The notes under the pieces: model-generated
Seen by the model: only the letters and a program-made list of their open reading frames with translations
Databases searched by the model: none
What the model was told of the DNA's origin: nothing
Shown here: positions 5,227-6,173 of the stretch, piece by piece
How positions within the stretch are numbered: position 1 is the stretch's first letter
Layout: the number at the start of each line of letters is the position of its first letter
Made by a program: the position numbers and the translations under genes
Assembly: GCA_003539915.1 (NCBI GenBank)
Contig: DPNX01000053.1
Location: forward strand, 1-6,173
Source of the DNA: Patescibacteria group bacterium
GTDB lineage: Bacteria; Patescibacteriota; Minisyncoccia; UBA6257; UBA11618
Direction of reading: 5' to 3'
Length of the DNA: 6,173 nucleotides

Positions 5227-5417
5227 TGTTAGTTCTTTCCCGAAAAAAAAACGAAAAGATAATCATTGGTGAGAACATAATAATCACCGTTGTTGATCTT
5301 GTCGGAGAAAAAGTCTGTATTGGTATTGATGCTCCAGCAGATATATCTATTCACAGAAAAGAAGTGCAGGATGCAATCGACGCAGAAACCAAAGAAAATA
5401 AGAGTTGCAAAGAGTAG
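5226..5417 (+). CDS. CsrA/RsmA carbon storage regulator, paralog 2
   Basis: This 63-residue CsrA paralog is identical to the first copy at 31 of the first 50 positions, aligned without gaps. It keeps MLVLSRK (1-7), NEKI (9-12), IGENI (14-18), IDAP (34-37) and SIHRKE (41-46), with L4, R6 and R44 of the RNA-binding surface. Differences are C31 in place of the usual Arg after KV, I42 for Val, and an acidic tail (DAIDAETKE) where the first copy is basic. The pair are diverged paralogs rather than a fresh duplication and might form heterodimers or bind different targets (inference). A strong Shine-Dalgarno AGGAGG lies 5 nt before the ATG, with its own promoter and terminator. Confidence 0.96.
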   Translation: MLVLSRKKNEKIIIGENIIITVVDLVGEKVCIGIDAPADISIHRKEVQDAIDAETKENKSCKE

Positions 5418-5421
5418 CTCG

Positions 5422-5447
5422 AAGGCGACTAGTTAGTCGCCTTTTTT
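5422..5447 (+). terminator. Strong intrinsic terminator of csrA2
   Basis: AAGGCGACT (5422-5430) and AGTCGCCTT (5435-5443) form a perfect 9-bp stem with loop AGTT, then a run of Ts to 5447. It begins 4 bp after the csrA2 stop. The stop codon of the converging minus-strand gene (5446-5448) lies in the T-run. On the minus strand only two Ts follow the hairpin, so it probably serves csrA2 only. Confidence 0.92.
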
Positions 5448-6173
5448 ATTTGAAAAAACCAATTTTCATAAACCAATCAACGCCTTCTATATAAGGGATA
5501 ACAAAAGAGCAGTAAGTTGGATCATGGTCAGTACAATCACCGCTATGACCTAAACCAAGAACTCCTGAGGTGTAAAGATTTCCTGTAGTAACAGCATTCT
5601 TGATAGAGCTCCGATAATACGCTCTACCATCAGAATATCTACTATCCAAAACCAACCAATAAAGCTTATCTTTTTTAAAAGTTATTGGCTGATCAAATAT
5701 GAATGTTAATTGATACTCATCTTCTGATACATAAATATTAGGCAAAGTTCTTGAGCCTAGCAACTGGCCAAAATCAGGCCCACCATCTAAATCAGAAAAT
5801 ACTTGAAGACGTGCGCCACCACCATATGTCCCGCTCTGAATTAATTTAATATTTACCAAGTCTATCGTCTGAGTCGCTGTTAATTTAACACTCTGCAAAC
5901 TAGCTTTGATTGGACAACTAGAACAGTTGGGGTTTTTGTTACCCACCTTATAACTCCAATCATTAGCCTGATCTTGATCAATAACTAACTCAACCAATGG
6001 ATAACTCCACTCCACCGACTTAGAACTTGAAATCGCTCCAAACTCATCCTCTGCCCCAACCTCTATGATCAAGCTATCCCCCGGCTTAACTCTTTTTTTA
6101 TAAGATATTGCACTAGTTGTTATCACTTCCTCTTCACCCGTATTCAAATCATTAATTTTTATTTCATAAGTTA
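5446..6173 (-). CDS. C-terminal part of a secreted beta-rich (Ig/FN3-like plus carbohydrate-binding-like) protein
   Basis: Only the last 241 residues are in the window; the frame is open to the right edge (the visible part begins TYEIKINDLNTGEEE), so no start is assigned. A TTG at 6147 is not a credible start because the coding pattern continues upstream of it. Residues 1 to about 58 look like the end of an Ig- or FN3-like domain (RVKPGDSLIIEV, ending SVEWSYP). The remaining roughly 180 residues form a beta-rich, aromatic- and Gly-rich domain with GARLQVFSDLDGGPDFG, KDKLYWLVLDSRYSDGRAYYRSS and a closing GVDWFMKIGFFK. This resembles choice-of-anchor or carbohydrate-binding-like sandwiches of surface proteins, a tentative match. 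Four cysteines form two close pairs (CSSC at 83-86; C213 and C221), fitting disulfides outside the cell. It converges on csrA2. Confidence 0.8.
   Translation of the reverse strand, partial: TYEIKINDLNTGEEEVITTSAISYKKRVKPGDSLIIEVGAEDEFGAISSSKSVEWSYPLVELVIDQDQANDWSYKVGNKNPNCSSCPIKASLQSVKLTATQTIDLVNIKLIQSGTYGGGARLQVFSDLDGGPDFGQLLGSRTLPNIYVSEDEYQLTFIFDQPITFKKDKLYWLVLDSRYSDGRAYYRSSIKNAVTTGNLYTSGVLGLGHSGDCTDHDPTYCSFVIPYIEGVDWFMKIGFFK

Overview
The window is AT-rich and densely packed. It fits a small-genome bacterium of the Patescibacteria/CPR (Parcubacteria-like) type. This is inferred from split two-gene transketolase subunits, a short SpoU methyltransferase, a DUF192 protein, a run of central-carbon genes with overlapping or abutting ends, and a large secreted beta-rich protein. 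Genes end in TAA, TAG or TGA; gapdh stops at TGA and every frame reads sensibly, so nothing suggests TGA recoding. No rRNA, tRNA, CRISPR array or insertion sequence is visible.

Positions 1-4782 lie on the minus strand and form one directional block. In transcription order it holds a SpoU RNA methyltransferase, a membrane-anchored DUF192 protein, GAPDH, RpiB, then a hairpin terminator with a TATAAT box, followed by ribulose-phosphate epimerase, transketolase N-subunit, a small Cys-rich membrane protein and transketolase C-subunit (cut by the left edge). Spacing is very tight (TAAATG abutment, ATGA and TAATG overlaps). GAPDH handles glyceraldehyde-3-phosphate. RpiB, Rpe and transketolase form the sugar-shuffling arm of the non-oxidative pentose phosphate pathway, so together the block links glycolytic triose phosphate to ribose-5-phosphate. 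No minus-strand gene has a clear Shine-Dalgarno sequence, and the rpe and SpoU promoter boxes sit so close to their ATGs that their mRNAs may be leaderless or nearly so.

Positions 4783-4898 are a divergent intergenic region. An 8-bp perfect inverted repeat (4803-4821) sits at its centre. Its two arms supply matching TTGCTT -35-like boxes for divergent promoters with identical 17-bp spacers.

Positions 4899-5447 on the plus strand hold two tandem csrA paralogs. Each has a strong Shine-Dalgarno sequence and its own strong intrinsic terminator. GGA motifs (the CsrA/RsmA recognition core) overlap both ribosome binding sites, and in csrA2 the GGA lies in the loop of a small hairpin, suggesting autoregulation. 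A global post-transcriptional carbon regulator in duplicate, divergent from a glycolysis/pentose-phosphate block, is the most interesting arrangement here.

Positions 5446-6173 on the minus strand hold the C-terminal part of a larger, probably secreted or surface-displayed beta-rich protein that converges on csrA2 and runs off the right edge.
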